From Actinomycetota bacterium (GTDB lineage Bacteria > Actinomycetota > Actinomycetes > Streptosporangiales > Streptosporangiaceae): a stretch of 44,588 bases of DNA. The stretch covers positions 1 through 44,588 of the forward strand of contig PMSU01000037.1 in assembly GCA_003168255.1 (NCBI GenBank), read 5' to 3'. A model generated the notes under the pieces. It did not search any database, had not been told where the DNA came from, and was given only the letters and a program-made list of their open reading frames with translations. This document shows, piece after piece, positions 1-7,691 of the stretch. Within the stretch, counting starts at the first letter, position 1. Every line of letters starts with the position of its first letter. Made by a program: the position numbers and the translations under genes.

Positions 1-257
1 GCCGCCCGGGCCCGCCCGCCGCCCGGCTCGTCTCCCGCCGAGGACCCGGCCGGCCATACCGGCTCGCGGGCGGCTGCGGGGACCGCCAGCAGCTCCGCCA
101 GCTCCCCGTCCGCCAGCCCGGCCAGCTCCGCCGGGCGGCCGCTGTCCGGGTCGGGCCCGCACCAGGCGTCCTCGTCAGGGATGTCCGAGCGGGTGAGGGC
201 GTCCAGCGCGGCCTCCAGGATGTCGTCCTGGGATGGCGGCTGGCGGTCTGCGGGCAC
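1..257 (-). CDS. Hypothetical protein, 5' part only
   Basis: The reading frame is open on the minus strand for 85 codons from a GTG at 257-255 to the window edge, so the 3' end is missing. The start is strongly supported: the perfect Shine-Dalgarno GGAGGTGA lies five bases upstream. The visible protein is acidic and alanine/leucine rich (QDDILEAALDALTRSDIP, then LAGLADGELAELLAVPAA). That style resembles the N-terminus of actinobacterial DUF222/HNH-endonuclease proteins, but no diagnostic motif lies in the visible part, so the assignment is only a guess. It is transcribed away from the repeat field and the MMPL gene. Confidence 0.6.
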   Translation of the reverse strand, partial: MPADRQPPSQDDILEAALDALTRSDIPDEDAWCGPDPDSGRPAELAGLADGELAELLAVPAAAREPVWPAGSSAGDEPGGGRARA

Positions 258-635
258 GGGGTCACCTCCGTCCAGGCGCGGTCAACGGGTCAGGCTGTTC
301 AACGTTCTTCGAACACTATATCGTACGCCTACGACAGTCCGCAGCCAAAACGATGCCCGACACGCCGACGATCAGCCGCAGGAACCCCGGCGGCGCAGGG
401 CGAGTCCACCCCCACCCCACCCCGGGCAGAGCGGGAGCCCGCCGCCGATCCGCCCGAGGCATCCGATCCGCCCGAGGCATCCGATCCGCCCGAGGCATCC
501 GACCGGGCCGGGGCACCCGATCGGGCCGGGGCACCCGATCGGGCCGGAGCACCCGGGGTGCCGCCCGGGGTACCCCCGGGGCGCCTGGCCATACCGGTCG
601 CAGACTCTCGCCCAGCCGCCGACCACGCCACGACG
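258..635. other. Intergenic region with repeat field
   Basis: This 378-base gap lies between the start of the truncated minus-strand gene and the 3' end of the MMPL gene. Bases 258-330 must carry the promoter of the truncated gene and include an AT-rich patch near 316-324. Bases 440-560 are an 18-nt tandem array. All six frames give low-complexity Arg/Pro/Gly or Ser/Gly products, so I call no gene here. Confidence 0.6.
440..560. repeat. 18-nt tandem repeat array, about six copies
   Basis: Three near-perfect copies of GATCCGCCCGAGGCATCC are followed by three diverged copies of the type GATCGGGCCGGGGCACCC, all on an 18-base period. The array is outside any supported gene, just downstream of the MMPL stop codon. 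A second 18-nt array lies inside the 3' end of that gene. Confidence 0.8.
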
Positions 636-3005
636 CTATGCCGACGAGACATGCTCACGACTCCGGCCCTCACCGTGCCCGACATCCTCGCCATGCCCGA
701 CACCCTCGCCATGCCCGACATCCTCGCCATGCCCGACACCCTCGCCGTACCCCAGACCCCCGCACGAGGAAGGAGCACTATCCGCACGGTCACCGAGACC
801 CGGTTCCTGAGCCAGCGAAACGCGCGGCATCCATTCCAGCCACCGCGGCAGGTACCAGGCTCGCTCCCCGAGCACGGTCATGACCGCAGGCAACAGCATT
901 ACCCGGATCACCGTCGCGTCGAGCAGCACGGCGACGGCCAGCCCGACCCCGAGCTGCTTGAAATCCTGCATCGACAGCGTGCCGAACGCCGCGAACACCG
1001 CGACCATGATGGCCGCCGCACTGGTCACGGCCCCAGCGGTCGAACGGATGCCATGCGCCACGGCGCGAGCCGTAGGCAGCCCGGCATCGCGTGCCTCCCG
1101 GATCCTGGAGATCACGAACACGTGGTAGTCCATCGACAAGCCGAACAGGACCACGAACACGAACAGCGGGATCCAGGACTCGATCGCGCCCACCGGGTGC
1201 GTTCCGATCAGGCCCGCGCCCCAGCCGTGCACAAAGACGGCGGTCATCACCCCGTAGGCGGCGGCCACCGACAGCAGGTCGAGGGCGATCGTCAGAGCCG
1301 CGATCACCACGGACCCGAAGGCCACAAGCATCATCAGGAACGCTGCGGCCAGCACGAACGCGAAGGCCGTGATCGCCGCGCGCCGCATCTGGGCGTTGTA
1401 GTCAACCGAGGACGCGAGCTGACCGCCGACCAGGGCCAGCGTCCCAGGCACCCGGCCGAGGGTCTGCGGGATCACCCGCTGGCGCAAGGCGGTCAGTGCC
1501 CGCACGGAGGTAACGTCGGACCCGTTGCCAGGCAACGGAGCGTCGATCTCGGCGATGTTCGCGGCCCGGTGCACGCTCACCTCGACGGGCGGACGCAACG
1601 ATCCTGACCGGAGCGCCGCGGCCGTAAAGGAGGCCAAAGCCCGACGCGCGACAACCCCCTGGATGTCCCTGGACACCACGACGATCTGCGCCGGGGCGGG
1701 AGCGCCGGGGAAGGCCGCGTCGATCTGCCTGGAGGTAGCCGCCATCGGGCTGTTCCAGGGCAGCAACTGGCCAATGCTGAGCGTCTGGGTATGTATGCCG
1801 AACGCAGGCACGGCCAGCCCCAGCATGATGGCAGCCGCCACCGCCCCAAAAAGCTTCGGCCTGGCCATCACCCGAGCCAGCGTCCCGTTCCACACTCCGC
1901 CACCGCCCGACCCCCACCGCCGCGCCCCCGACCGGCCACCAGACCGCGCCCCAGACCGCGTACCAGACCACGTACCAGACCGGCCACCACGCCGGATCCG
2001 CCCCAGCATCACCCGGTCGCCAAGCAGCGAAAGCACCGCAGGCAGCACCGTGACCGAGCCGAACATCGCCGCGCATACCACGACCATCGCGGCCAGCCCG
2101 AGCCCCTCGAACGTCGACATCCCGGACAGCAGCATGCCCGCCATCCCGGTCATCACGATCAGGCCGGAGACAAGCACGGCGCGACCCGAGGTGGCCGCCG
2201 CCACCCGCAGCGCATCAGGCGCAGCAAGCCCGGCGGAACGCTCCTGACGCACCCTGCGCAGGTAGAACAGGCTGTAGTCGACACCCACCGCGAGTCCCAT
2301 GAGCAGCATCACCGAGTTGGCATAGTCGCTCAGGCCGATCAGATGGCTGAGCACATCCAGCAGCCCGATGGACGCAATAAACGCGGTGAACGCGAGCAGC
2401 ACCGGAAGAACCGCAGCCACCAGGGCGCCGAAAGCCGCAAGCAGGATCCCCAGCGCCAGCGGCACCGCCGTCCACTCAGCCCTGGTGAAGTTCGTGCCCA
2501 GCGTGTCGTTCAGCGCCTGCTGGCCACTGGCATCACCAAACTCCTGCATGCTGAACCCCGGGCTCGCCGCCTGTGCCCTCGCCACGGCCGCCAGCACCGC
2601 GCTCACCCGGGAGTCCGCGACATTGGCCAGGTCGAACCGCACCAGCGCATCGCGGCCGTCGGCCGAGATCACCGGAGCCCGGATGTCACGTGCCAGGCCG
2701 GTGGACCGCACCCGGGCCTCTAGTGTCGCCACGGCGCGACGGAACGCCACCGCCCGCGCCGGAACCACGCTACGCACGAGCACCATCTCCGCGGCCGGCT
2801 GGCCGATGCCCGCGCCGGAAAGGATCTGCTGCGCCCGGGCCGAATCGCCCGCGCCCTGCTGGAAGTCGGTCAGGCCGACCCGGCCGGCCGCACCGCCGAT
2901 AACGGAAGCAGCCGCGACGAAGACCAGCCAGGCCAGGATCGCCGTCTTGCTGTGCCGCGCGCTCCACCCGCCGAGCGCCGCCGCGAGGTTGCGCCTACGT
3001 GCCAT
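636..3005 (-). CDS. MMPL-family RND transporter
   Basis: A 789-residue integral membrane protein of the MMPL branch of the RND superfamily, which in actinomycetes exports lipids, glycolipids or drugs by proton motive force. The order is typical: TM1 near residues 20-40, a large extracytoplasmic loop, a TM bundle (FGALVAAVLPVLLAFTAFIA, VMLLMGLAVGVDYSLFYL), a cytoplasmic linker, then a second TM/loop/TM-bundle half with LFGLSMDYHVFVISRIREA. The ATG at 3005 is chosen because GGAGG sits six bases upstream; a further start at 3026 lacks this. The linker (RSGTWSGTRSGARSGGRSG) and C-terminus (GHGEGV/GHGEDV units) are encoded by micro-repeats. It is divergent from the kinase/regulator pair, which may control it. 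The substrate cannot be read from sequence. Confidence 0.93.
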   Translation of the reverse strand: MARRRNLAAALGGWSARHSKTAILAWLVFVAAASVIGGAAGRVGLTDFQQGAGDSARAQQILSGAGIGQPAAEMVLVRSVVPARAVAFRRAVATLEARVRSTGLARDIRAPVISADGRDALVRFDLANVADSRVSAVLAAVARAQAASPGFSMQEFGDASGQQALNDTLGTNFTRAEWTAVPLALGILLAAFGALVAAVLPVLLAFTAFIASIGLLDVLSHLIGLSDYANSVMLLMGLAVGVDYSLFYLRRVRQERSAGLAAPDALRVAAATSGRAVLVSGLIVMTGMAGMLLSGMSTFEGLGLAAMVVVCAAMFGSVTVLPAVLSLLGDRVMLGRIRRGGRSGTWSGTRSGARSGGRSGARRWGSGGGGVWNGTLARVMARPKLFGAVAAAIMLGLAVPAFGIHTQTLSIGQLLPWNSPMAATSRQIDAAFPGAPAPAQIVVVSRDIQGVVARRALASFTAAALRSGSLRPPVEVSVHRAANIAEIDAPLPGNGSDVTSVRALTALRQRVIPQTLGRVPGTLALVGGQLASSVDYNAQMRRAAITAFAFVLAAAFLMMLVAFGSVVIAALTIALDLLSVAAAYGVMTAVFVHGWGAGLIGTHPVGAIESWIPLFVFVVLFGLSMDYHVFVISRIREARDAGLPTARAVAHGIRSTAGAVTSAAAIMVAVFAAFGTLSMQDFKQLGVGLAVAVLLDATVIRVMLLPAVMTVLGERAWYLPRWLEWMPRVSLAQEPGLGDRADSAPSSCGGLGYGEGVGHGEDVGHGEGVGHGEDVGHGEGRSREHVSSA
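670..756. repeat. 18-nt tandem repeat inside MMPL 3' end
   Basis: About five units of ATGCCCGACAYCCTCGCC on the plus strand encode, on the minus strand, a six-residue repeat GHGE(G/D)V at the cytoplasmic C-terminus. The period is an exact multiple of three, so changes in copy number keep the reading frame. Confidence 0.8.
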
Positions 3006-3210
3006 CACAAGCCTCCAGAGAGTCACCAGGGCCGACGCGATTCGCCGGCCAAGGCAACGACGCTATGCAGACCCCCCCGCGCCGGACATACGGCTTGCTG
3101 GCGTCTTCGGGTAGACCTAGATACACCACCGATTTCGGGTGCCAGCGTCACTGCGGGCCATGCCGTCCGGCCTGCACACTGACCGGAGTGAACAGTGACG
3201 CGAGGGAGAC

Positions 3211-4584
3211 ATGACCATGACCAGCGGGACGACCACGCCAGGCGATTCGATAGGCCAGCCCCAACCGGGCTCATGGCACGCCCGGGGTCTTGTCGCCTCC
3301 GCCCGCGGGCTCGCCTTCTGCGGGCTGATGCTTGCCGAGACCGGGCTGTGGCTGGCACTGGCCATCGAGGTGACCTTCGCCGTGCTCGGCGTCGGTCTGC
3401 TCCCCATCCCCGCCACGCTGCTGGCCAGCCGCAGTCTGGCCACCCGCACCCGGCAGCTGACCGGACGGTGGTGCGGCGTGCCCATCCCGGACCCCTACCT
3501 CCCCCCGCCAGCGGCCGCCCCCGAAACCGGACCCGAAACCGGAACCGGACCCGGAACCGAAACAGGACAGCCAAGCTTCTGGCGGCGGTTCGGCTGGCTG
3601 CTGACCGATCAGGCCACCTGGCGCGACTTGCTATGGGATCTAGTAGACCCGTGTGTGGGCTGGGTGATTGCCTTGGCCCCGGCGGCGCTCATCTTGTGGG
3701 GCCTGTTCGGCGTGATCATGCCGGCCATCTGGGGCCGTATCGTCCAGGTCGGCGGCAACAACTGGTACGCGTTTATCCGCGTTGACAGCACGCGCACCGG
3801 CTGGCTCTGCGTCCCGCTCGGCGTCGCGTTCGCGGCGCTCGGCCTCTACGCGGCCCCCTGGCTGCTCCGCCGGTACGGCCTGCTGGCCGCCACGATGCTC
3901 GCCCCGACCCGCACCGCCGAGCTCGCGCTCAGGGTGAGTCACCTGGCGCAGACCCGCGCTGACGCCGTAGACACCGGCGCTGCCGAGCTGCGCCGCATCG
4001 AGCGTGACCTGCACGACGGCGCCCAGGCCAGGATGGTAGCGATGGGCATGACCATCAGCGCGGCGGAGCAGATACTCGAGCAGAACCCGGCCGCCGCACG
4101 CGCCCTGCTCAATGAAGCCCGCGACAGCTCGGCAAAGGCCCTGGCCGAGCTCCGCGACCTAGTCCGCGGCATCCATCCGCCGGTGCTCGCCGACCGCGGC
4201 CTGACCGACGCGATCCGCGCGCTGGCGCTGGACAGCCCGCTGAAGACCGAGGTCATCGGCGGCCTGACCGGACGCCCGCCCGCCCCGGTCGAATCGGCCG
4301 CCTACTTCGCCGTGAGCGAGCTGCTGACCAACGTGGCCAAGCACGCCCACGCCCAACATGCCTGGATCGACCTGCGGCACGAGCGCGGGCTGCTGCGGAT
4401 CGACGTCTCCGACGACGGCCAGGGCGGCGCCGACGCCGCGCGCGGCACCGGCCTGAGCGGCATCGAGCGGCGGCTCGCCGCGTTCGACGGCATACTCGCG
4501 CTAAACAGCCCGCCCGGCGGGCCGACCGTCATCACTATGGAGCTGCCGTGCGGGTTGTCATCGCCGAAGACCTCTTCCTGCTGA
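3211..4584 (+). CDS. Sensor histidine kinase, NarL-type two-component system
   Basis: A 457-residue membrane histidine kinase. The N-terminal half has four hydrophobic stretches (about residues 28-75 and 147-225) arranged as in the actinobacterial 'putative sensor' kinases. They are separated by a low-complexity loop rich in Pro-Glu-Thr-Gly units (about 100-120). The HisKA_3 dimerisation/phosphoacceptor segment contains RRIERDLHDGAQARM, with His268 as the predicted phosphorylation site. The HATPase domain shows SELLTNVAKHAHA (N box), DDGQGG and GTGLSGIERRLAAFDG. The start ATG at 3211 follows GGGAG at 3204. The gene overlaps the response regulator by 37 nt, so the two are co-translated. The signal sensed is unknown; the divergent MMPL exporter is a plausible target. 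Confidence 0.94.
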   Translation: MTMTSGTTTPGDSIGQPQPGSWHARGLVASARGLAFCGLMLAETGLWLALAIEVTFAVLGVGLLPIPATLLASRSLATRTRQLTGRWCGVPIPDPYLPPPAAAPETGPETGTGPGTETGQPSFWRRFGWLLTDQATWRDLLWDLVDPCVGWVIALAPAALILWGLFGVIMPAIWGRIVQVGGNNWYAFIRVDSTRTGWLCVPLGVAFAALGLYAAPWLLRRYGLLAATMLAPTRTAELALRVSHLAQTRADAVDTGAAELRRIERDLHDGAQARMVAMGMTISAAEQILEQNPAAARALLNEARDSSAKALAELRDLVRGIHPPVLADRGLTDAIRALALDSPLKTEVIGGLTGRPPAPVESAAYFAVSELLTNVAKHAHAQHAWIDLRHERGLLRIDVSDDGQGGADAARGTGLSGIERRLAAFDGILALNSPPGGPTVITMELPCGLSSPKTSSC

Positions 4585-5192
4585 GAGACGGCCTGACCCG
4601 GATGCTCCAGGCCCACGGCTTCGAGGTCGTCGCCGCGGTGGAGGACGGACCCGGGCTGCTGGCGGCCATCAGCAGCGAGCGGCCGGACGTGGCGGTGGTG
4701 GACGTCCGGTTGCCGCCGACCTTCACCGACGAGGGCCTGCGGGCCGCACTCCAGGCAAGGCGCGAGATACCAGGCCTGCCGGTGCTGGTGCTGTCCCAGT
4801 ACGTCGAGCAGCTGTATGCACGCGAGCTGCTGGCCGACGGCTCGGGCGCAGTCGGCTACCTGCTCAAGGACCGGGTGTTCGACAGCGACCAGTTTGCCGA
4901 CGCGCTGCGGCGGGTCGCCGCCGGCGGCACCGCGATGGACCCTGAGGTCATCGCCAGGCTGCTGGCCCGCAACTGTGATGACGGCGCCGTCGGCGGCCTC
5001 AGCCCGCGCGAGCGAGAAGTTCTCGGGCTGATGGCCGAGGGAAGGTCGAACGCGGCCATCGCGGCCCGCCTGTTCGTCACCGAACGGGCGGTCGCCAAAC
5101 ACACCTCGTCCATCTTCACCAAGCTCAACCTGCAGCCATCAGACGACGACAACCGCCGGGTGCTCGCCGTGCTCGCCTACCTGGGCCAGTAA
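4548..5192 (+). CDS. LuxR/NarL-family response regulator
   Basis: A 214-residue DNA-binding response regulator. The receiver domain starts at the first residues (VVIAED, acidic pair Glu7/Asp8), has the predicted phosphoacceptor Asp52 in AVVDVRLPP, the conserved Ser in VLVLSQY and Lys in YLLKDRV. The C-terminal LuxR helix-turn-helix reads GLSPREREVLGLMAEGRSNA and ends in KHTSSIFTKLNL, as in canonical NarL members. The start is GTG at 4548 inside the kinase gene; it gives the standard receiver N-terminus. The kinase immediately upstream is its cognate partner. Confidence 0.95.
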   Translation: MRVVIAEDLFLLRDGLTRMLQAHGFEVVAAVEDGPGLLAAISSERPDVAVVDVRLPPTFTDEGLRAALQARREIPGLPVLVLSQYVEQLYARELLADGSGAVGYLLKDRVFDSDQFADALRRVAAGGTAMDPEVIARLLARNCDDGAVGGLSPREREVLGLMAEGRSNAAIAARLFVTERAVAKHTSSIFTKLNLQPSDDDNRRVLAVLAYLGQ

Positions 5193-5204
5193 GAACCCAG
5201 AAAG

Positions 5205-5885
5205 CTAGCCGCCCACCGCGGCGCCAGGCGCGTCACCCGCGGCGAAGGTGCGGTTGATCCGCCCCCGCCAATGCTCGAACTCGTCCTCGTTCATCACGTA
5301 CACGATGAACAGGGCGCGCATCGCCTCGAACAGGGCCTTCGCGTCCGCTCGCTCGTTGCCCGGCCTGGCGACCCGGTGCAGCAGGAAGCCATCGATCAGG
5401 GCAATGAACACCGGGGCGGCCCGCGCGGGCTCGCGGGCGCCGAGATAGGCGAGCACGGACTCGGCAACCTGCTCGAAGGCGCGCAGCGTCTGATCGACTT
5501 GGTGGCTCAGCTCCGGGTCGCGCCCGGCCTGCATGTACACCTCGAACTGGGCGATGGCAATGTCCAGTGACCGGGTCATTAGGGACTCGGCAATCAGCCT
5601 CGCGACCTGCTCGGTATTCTCTGCGTTCTTTGTCGCCGAGCCGGTCATCGCTTGCAGCTCGGCCTTCCGCTCGGAAAGATGCAGCCGGAGCGCCTCGTCG
5701 GTGAGCTGCTGGATGGACTCGAAGTAGTAAGTGGTCGAAGCCTGCGGGACACCCGCCCGGGCCGCGACCGCCCGGTGCGTGACGGCTCTGGGACCGCCTT
5801 CAGCGAGGAGTTCGACCGCCGCGCGCAGGAGCAACTCCCGTCGGCTACGGCTGCGCCGCTGGACCGGTTCCACGCGACTGGTCAT
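5205..5885 (-). CDS. TetR/AcrR-family transcriptional regulator
   Basis: A 226-residue one-component repressor-type regulator. The N-terminal helix-turn-helix (about residues 14-60) contains RRELLLRAAVELLAEGGPRA, then AARAGVPQASTTYYFES, the standard recognition-helix pattern. The remaining helical ligand-binding domain is family-typical but has no recognisable ligand signature. I chose ATG 5885 (MTSRVEPVQRR) over an upstream start at 5921 because it gives a usual TetR N-terminus. The gene is convergent with the two-component pair (12-base gap). No divergent target gene is obvious, so its regulon may lie elsewhere. Confidence 0.92.
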   Translation of the reverse strand: MTSRVEPVQRRSRSRRELLLRAAVELLAEGGPRAVTHRAVAARAGVPQASTTYYFESIQQLTDEALRLHLSERKAELQAMTGSATKNAENTEQVARLIAESLMTRSLDIAIAQFEVYMQAGRDPELSHQVDQTLRAFEQVAESVLAYLGAREPARAAPVFIALIDGFLLHRVARPGNERADAKALFEAMRALFIVYVMNEDEFEHWRGRINRTFAAGDAPGAAVGG

Positions 5886-5893
5886 TGACGCAC

Positions 5894-5911
5894 CGTAACA
5901 GGGTTGGTACG
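5894..5911. promoter_or_regulatory. Possible TetR autoregulatory operator
   Basis: The imperfect dyad CGTAACAGGGTTGGTACG (12 of 18 positions symmetric) lies eight bases upstream of the TetR start codon. This is the usual place for self-repression. Support is symmetry and position only. Confidence 0.3.
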
Positions 5912-5971
5912 TTCTTCCCAATCCAGAGATCTGGGCAAATGTGCATGTTTTGGCTTGATCGGACGCCTCAC

Positions 5972-6223
5972 GTGCGGAAACGGACGAAGCTCAAGATAAG
6001 ACATGGGTTCGCCGCCGCGATTACAGTGCCGATGATTACCGCTACGACACTCGCGCTCGCCGGGGCCCAGGCAAGCGCGCAGCCGCTGGCCCGCAACCCC
6101 GAATCGTGCACCCCGCCGCGTCCGTACCCAAGCCAGGCAACGACCCGCAAAGCCGCCCGCCCGGCTGCGGGTCCGCGGCTCATGCATCGGCCCGGGATTT
6201 CCCGGGTTTCCCCCGATGCATGA
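5972..6223 (+). CDS. Possible small exported peptide, perhaps decayed
   Basis: From GTG 5972 (or an in-frame ATG at 5945) an 83-residue frame opens with a textbook signal peptide: a basic n-region RKRTKLKIRHG, a hydrophobic core FAAAITVPMITATTLALA and an Ala-x-Ala type site near GAQASA. The mature part is short and proline/arginine rich, and its last third is encoded by a perfect hairpin, which suggests a 3' truncation. No convincing ribosome binding site is visible. It may be the remnant of a larger secreted protein or chance. Confidence 0.3.
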   Translation: MRKRTKLKIRHGFAAAITVPMITATTLALAGAQASAQPLARNPESCTPPRPYPSQATTRKAARPAAGPRLMHRPGISRVSPDA

Positions 6224-6228
6224 GCCGC
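6175..6228. terminator. Perfect 16-bp hairpin, terminator-like
   Basis: Arms 6175-6190 (GCGGCTCATGCATCGG) and 6213-6228 are perfect reverse complements. They enclose a loop that itself contains two CCCGGG palindromes. The element lies downstream of the minus-strand dehalogenase gene and at the end of the small plus-strand frame, where it could terminate both directions. There is no T tract, as is common in actinobacteria. Confidence 0.6.
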
Positions 6229-6279
6229 CGGTCCGTACAGCCCTTACCCCAGATTTAGCCGAACGGCGCTGCGCGACCC

Positions 6280-7185
6280 TCAGCGCCCGGCCGGATGGCT
6301 GAGCACGAAGTCGGCGATCACGGCGCCAAGCTGCTCGCCCGCATCCTCTTGCAGGAAGTGTCCCGCGCCCTCGATCACCGGGTGCTCGATGCCGGCCGCG
6401 CCCGGCACCACGTGCTTCAGGATGGGCGCCATCGCGCCGGTGATCGGATCCCGGTCGCTGAACGCGACGAGGAATGGCTTGTCCCACGCAGCCAGCCGCT
6501 GCCAGGCCGCCCGGTTAGCCAGCGCTGCCGGATCGTCCGGCGATGTCGGTACCAGGCCAGGCATCGCGCGAACCGCCGCCATGAAGCTCGGGTCCGGGAA
6601 CGGCGCCTCGTAGCCGGCTATCACCGCGTCGGTCAGCTTGGTTTGGCAGCCAGACTGAATCAGCCGGCGTATGTCCAGCGTCGGCGCCGTGCGTACCACC
6701 TCGCGGAACCGCAGCCAGACCTCGGGCATCGGCTGATCGCCGGTGGGCAGCCCGGTGTTGGCCGCGACCACGCGGGCGAACCTGCCGGGATGCTCGGCCA
6801 CCAGCCGCAGCCCGATCAGCCCGCCCCAGTCCTGTCCGACTATGGTCAGCCCGCGCAGGTCAAGCGCATCGAAGGCGAACGCCCTGACCCATTCGACGTG
6901 CCGCGCGTAGCTGTGATCATCAATCTCGGCTGGCTTGTCCGACCGGCCGAACCCGATCAGATCCGCCGCGATCGCCCGCAGCCCGGCGGCCGCCAGCACC
7001 GGCATCACCGTGCGGTAGAGGAACGACCAGCTCGGCTCCCCGTGCAGCAGCAGCACCGGCTCGCCGTCGGCGGGCCCAGCCTCGACATAGGCCATCCGCA
7101 CGCCGCCAGCATCCGCATACCGCGGCTCATACCCAAAGCCAGGCAAACCGGCGAAACGATCCTCAGGTGTACGCAAGACTCGCAC
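6280..7185 (-). CDS. Haloalkane dehalogenase-type alpha/beta hydrolase
   Basis: A 301-residue soluble hydrolase. It begins VRVLRTPEDRFAGLPGFGYE, the characteristic opening of the haloalkane dehalogenase subfamily I (DhlA-like), and has oxyanion motif LLHGEPSWSFLYR. The nucleophile elbow is VGQDWGG with Asp119 as nucleophile followed by Trp120, the halide-stabilising residue of this family. The acid lies in FSDRDP and the catalytic His in GAGHFLQED. These enzymes hydrolyse carbon-halogen bonds to alcohol plus halide; related epoxide hydrolases share the fold, so the exact substrate is inferred. Start GTG 7185 matches the family N-terminus and length; the open frame continues upstream but that part has no homology character. 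No linked catabolic genes are seen. Confidence 0.88.
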   Translation of the reverse strand: MRVLRTPEDRFAGLPGFGYEPRYADAGGVRMAYVEAGPADGEPVLLLHGEPSWSFLYRTVMPVLAAAGLRAIAADLIGFGRSDKPAEIDDHSYARHVEWVRAFAFDALDLRGLTIVGQDWGGLIGLRLVAEHPGRFARVVAANTGLPTGDQPMPEVWLRFREVVRTAPTLDIRRLIQSGCQTKLTDAVIAGYEAPFPDPSFMAAVRAMPGLVPTSPDDPAALANRAAWQRLAAWDKPFLVAFSDRDPITGAMAPILKHVVPGAAGIEHPVIEGAGHFLQEDAGEQLGAVIADFVLSHPAGR

Positions 7186-7691
7186 CCGATCATGGTGCCA
7201 CGGCCCCGCCGGGCCCCGCGCCCCCGGGTGGCGCGCCCCCAGGTGCCGCACGCACGAGCCCGGATCGAACAGCGTCGATGTGACAGCTCTGCTACTAGGA
7301 CACGTCGTGAAATAAACTGTCGTTCCCTGATCCCGGACGATCGTGCGGTGCCCGCGGACCCGGCCGACCGGATTACTCCCGTCACACCAGCACCACCGAC
7401 CCCGTGAGCAACGTCTTCCGTAGCGCCGCCGAAGATCGATGTGACGTAGCCCCCCACCGGTGGTGGGCTCCGTCACATCGATCTTGGAAACGACGCGGAA
7501 GGAGGCGCCTGCGGGCGCTTTCCCCCGGTGCGGGCGCCGGCCGTTCGAGGACTCCAGGCGGTGGCGTGCCGCGGGCGGACCTGGCGCACGTCCGCGGGCG
7601 GACCTGGCGCGCGTCGGCGGGCGGGACCCCCCGCGCGTCGGCGAGTCGATTGTTATGGAACTGGGGGGCGGTGTCTGGACAGGATAGGTAT
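7186..7691. other. Divergent intergenic region, 506 bases
   Basis: This gap separates the dehalogenase (minus) from the ECF sigma gene (plus). It contains the long palindromic element at 7432-7485 and a GC-rich 23-nt tandem duplication at about 7567-7613. Open frames cross it in several phases but have arginine-rich shadow composition, so I call no gene. Confidence 0.6.
7432..7485. repeat. Long palindromic dispersed element, copy 1
   Basis: Arms starting AAGATCGATGTGACG (7432-7446) and ending CGTCACATCGATCTT (7471-7485) pair perfectly for 15 bp. They continue with two mismatches to the centre ACCGGT, about 27 of 29 bp in all. The right flank (TTGGAAACGACGCGGAAGGAGGCGCC) is also partly shared with the last 60 bases of the window in inverted orientation. 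This indicates a dispersed repeat family rather than a single terminator. Confidence 0.8.

Noticed and set aside
298..325. GTTC...GAAC pattern near the promoter of the truncated first gene, resembling an SOS box
   Set aside because: Spacing and flanks do not fit the actinobacterial LexA consensus.
440..560. Regular short repeats that could suggest a CRISPR array
   Set aside because: The units are contiguous 18-mers with no spacers, and there are no cas genes.
558..1607. Long plus-strand open frame opposite the MMPL gene
   Set aside because: Its His/Arg/Gln-rich composition is the mirror of codon bias on the other strand, and it covers no recognisable domain.
630..3061. The 12-mer ACGACGCTATGC occurs both at the end and just upstream of the MMPL gene
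   Set aside because: The match is short, the contexts differ and no boundary features are present, so chance is sufficient.
7260..7285. Possible third copy of the dispersed palindrome (CGTCGATGTGACA)
   Set aside because: Only nine to ten bases match and no inverted partner or flank is shared.
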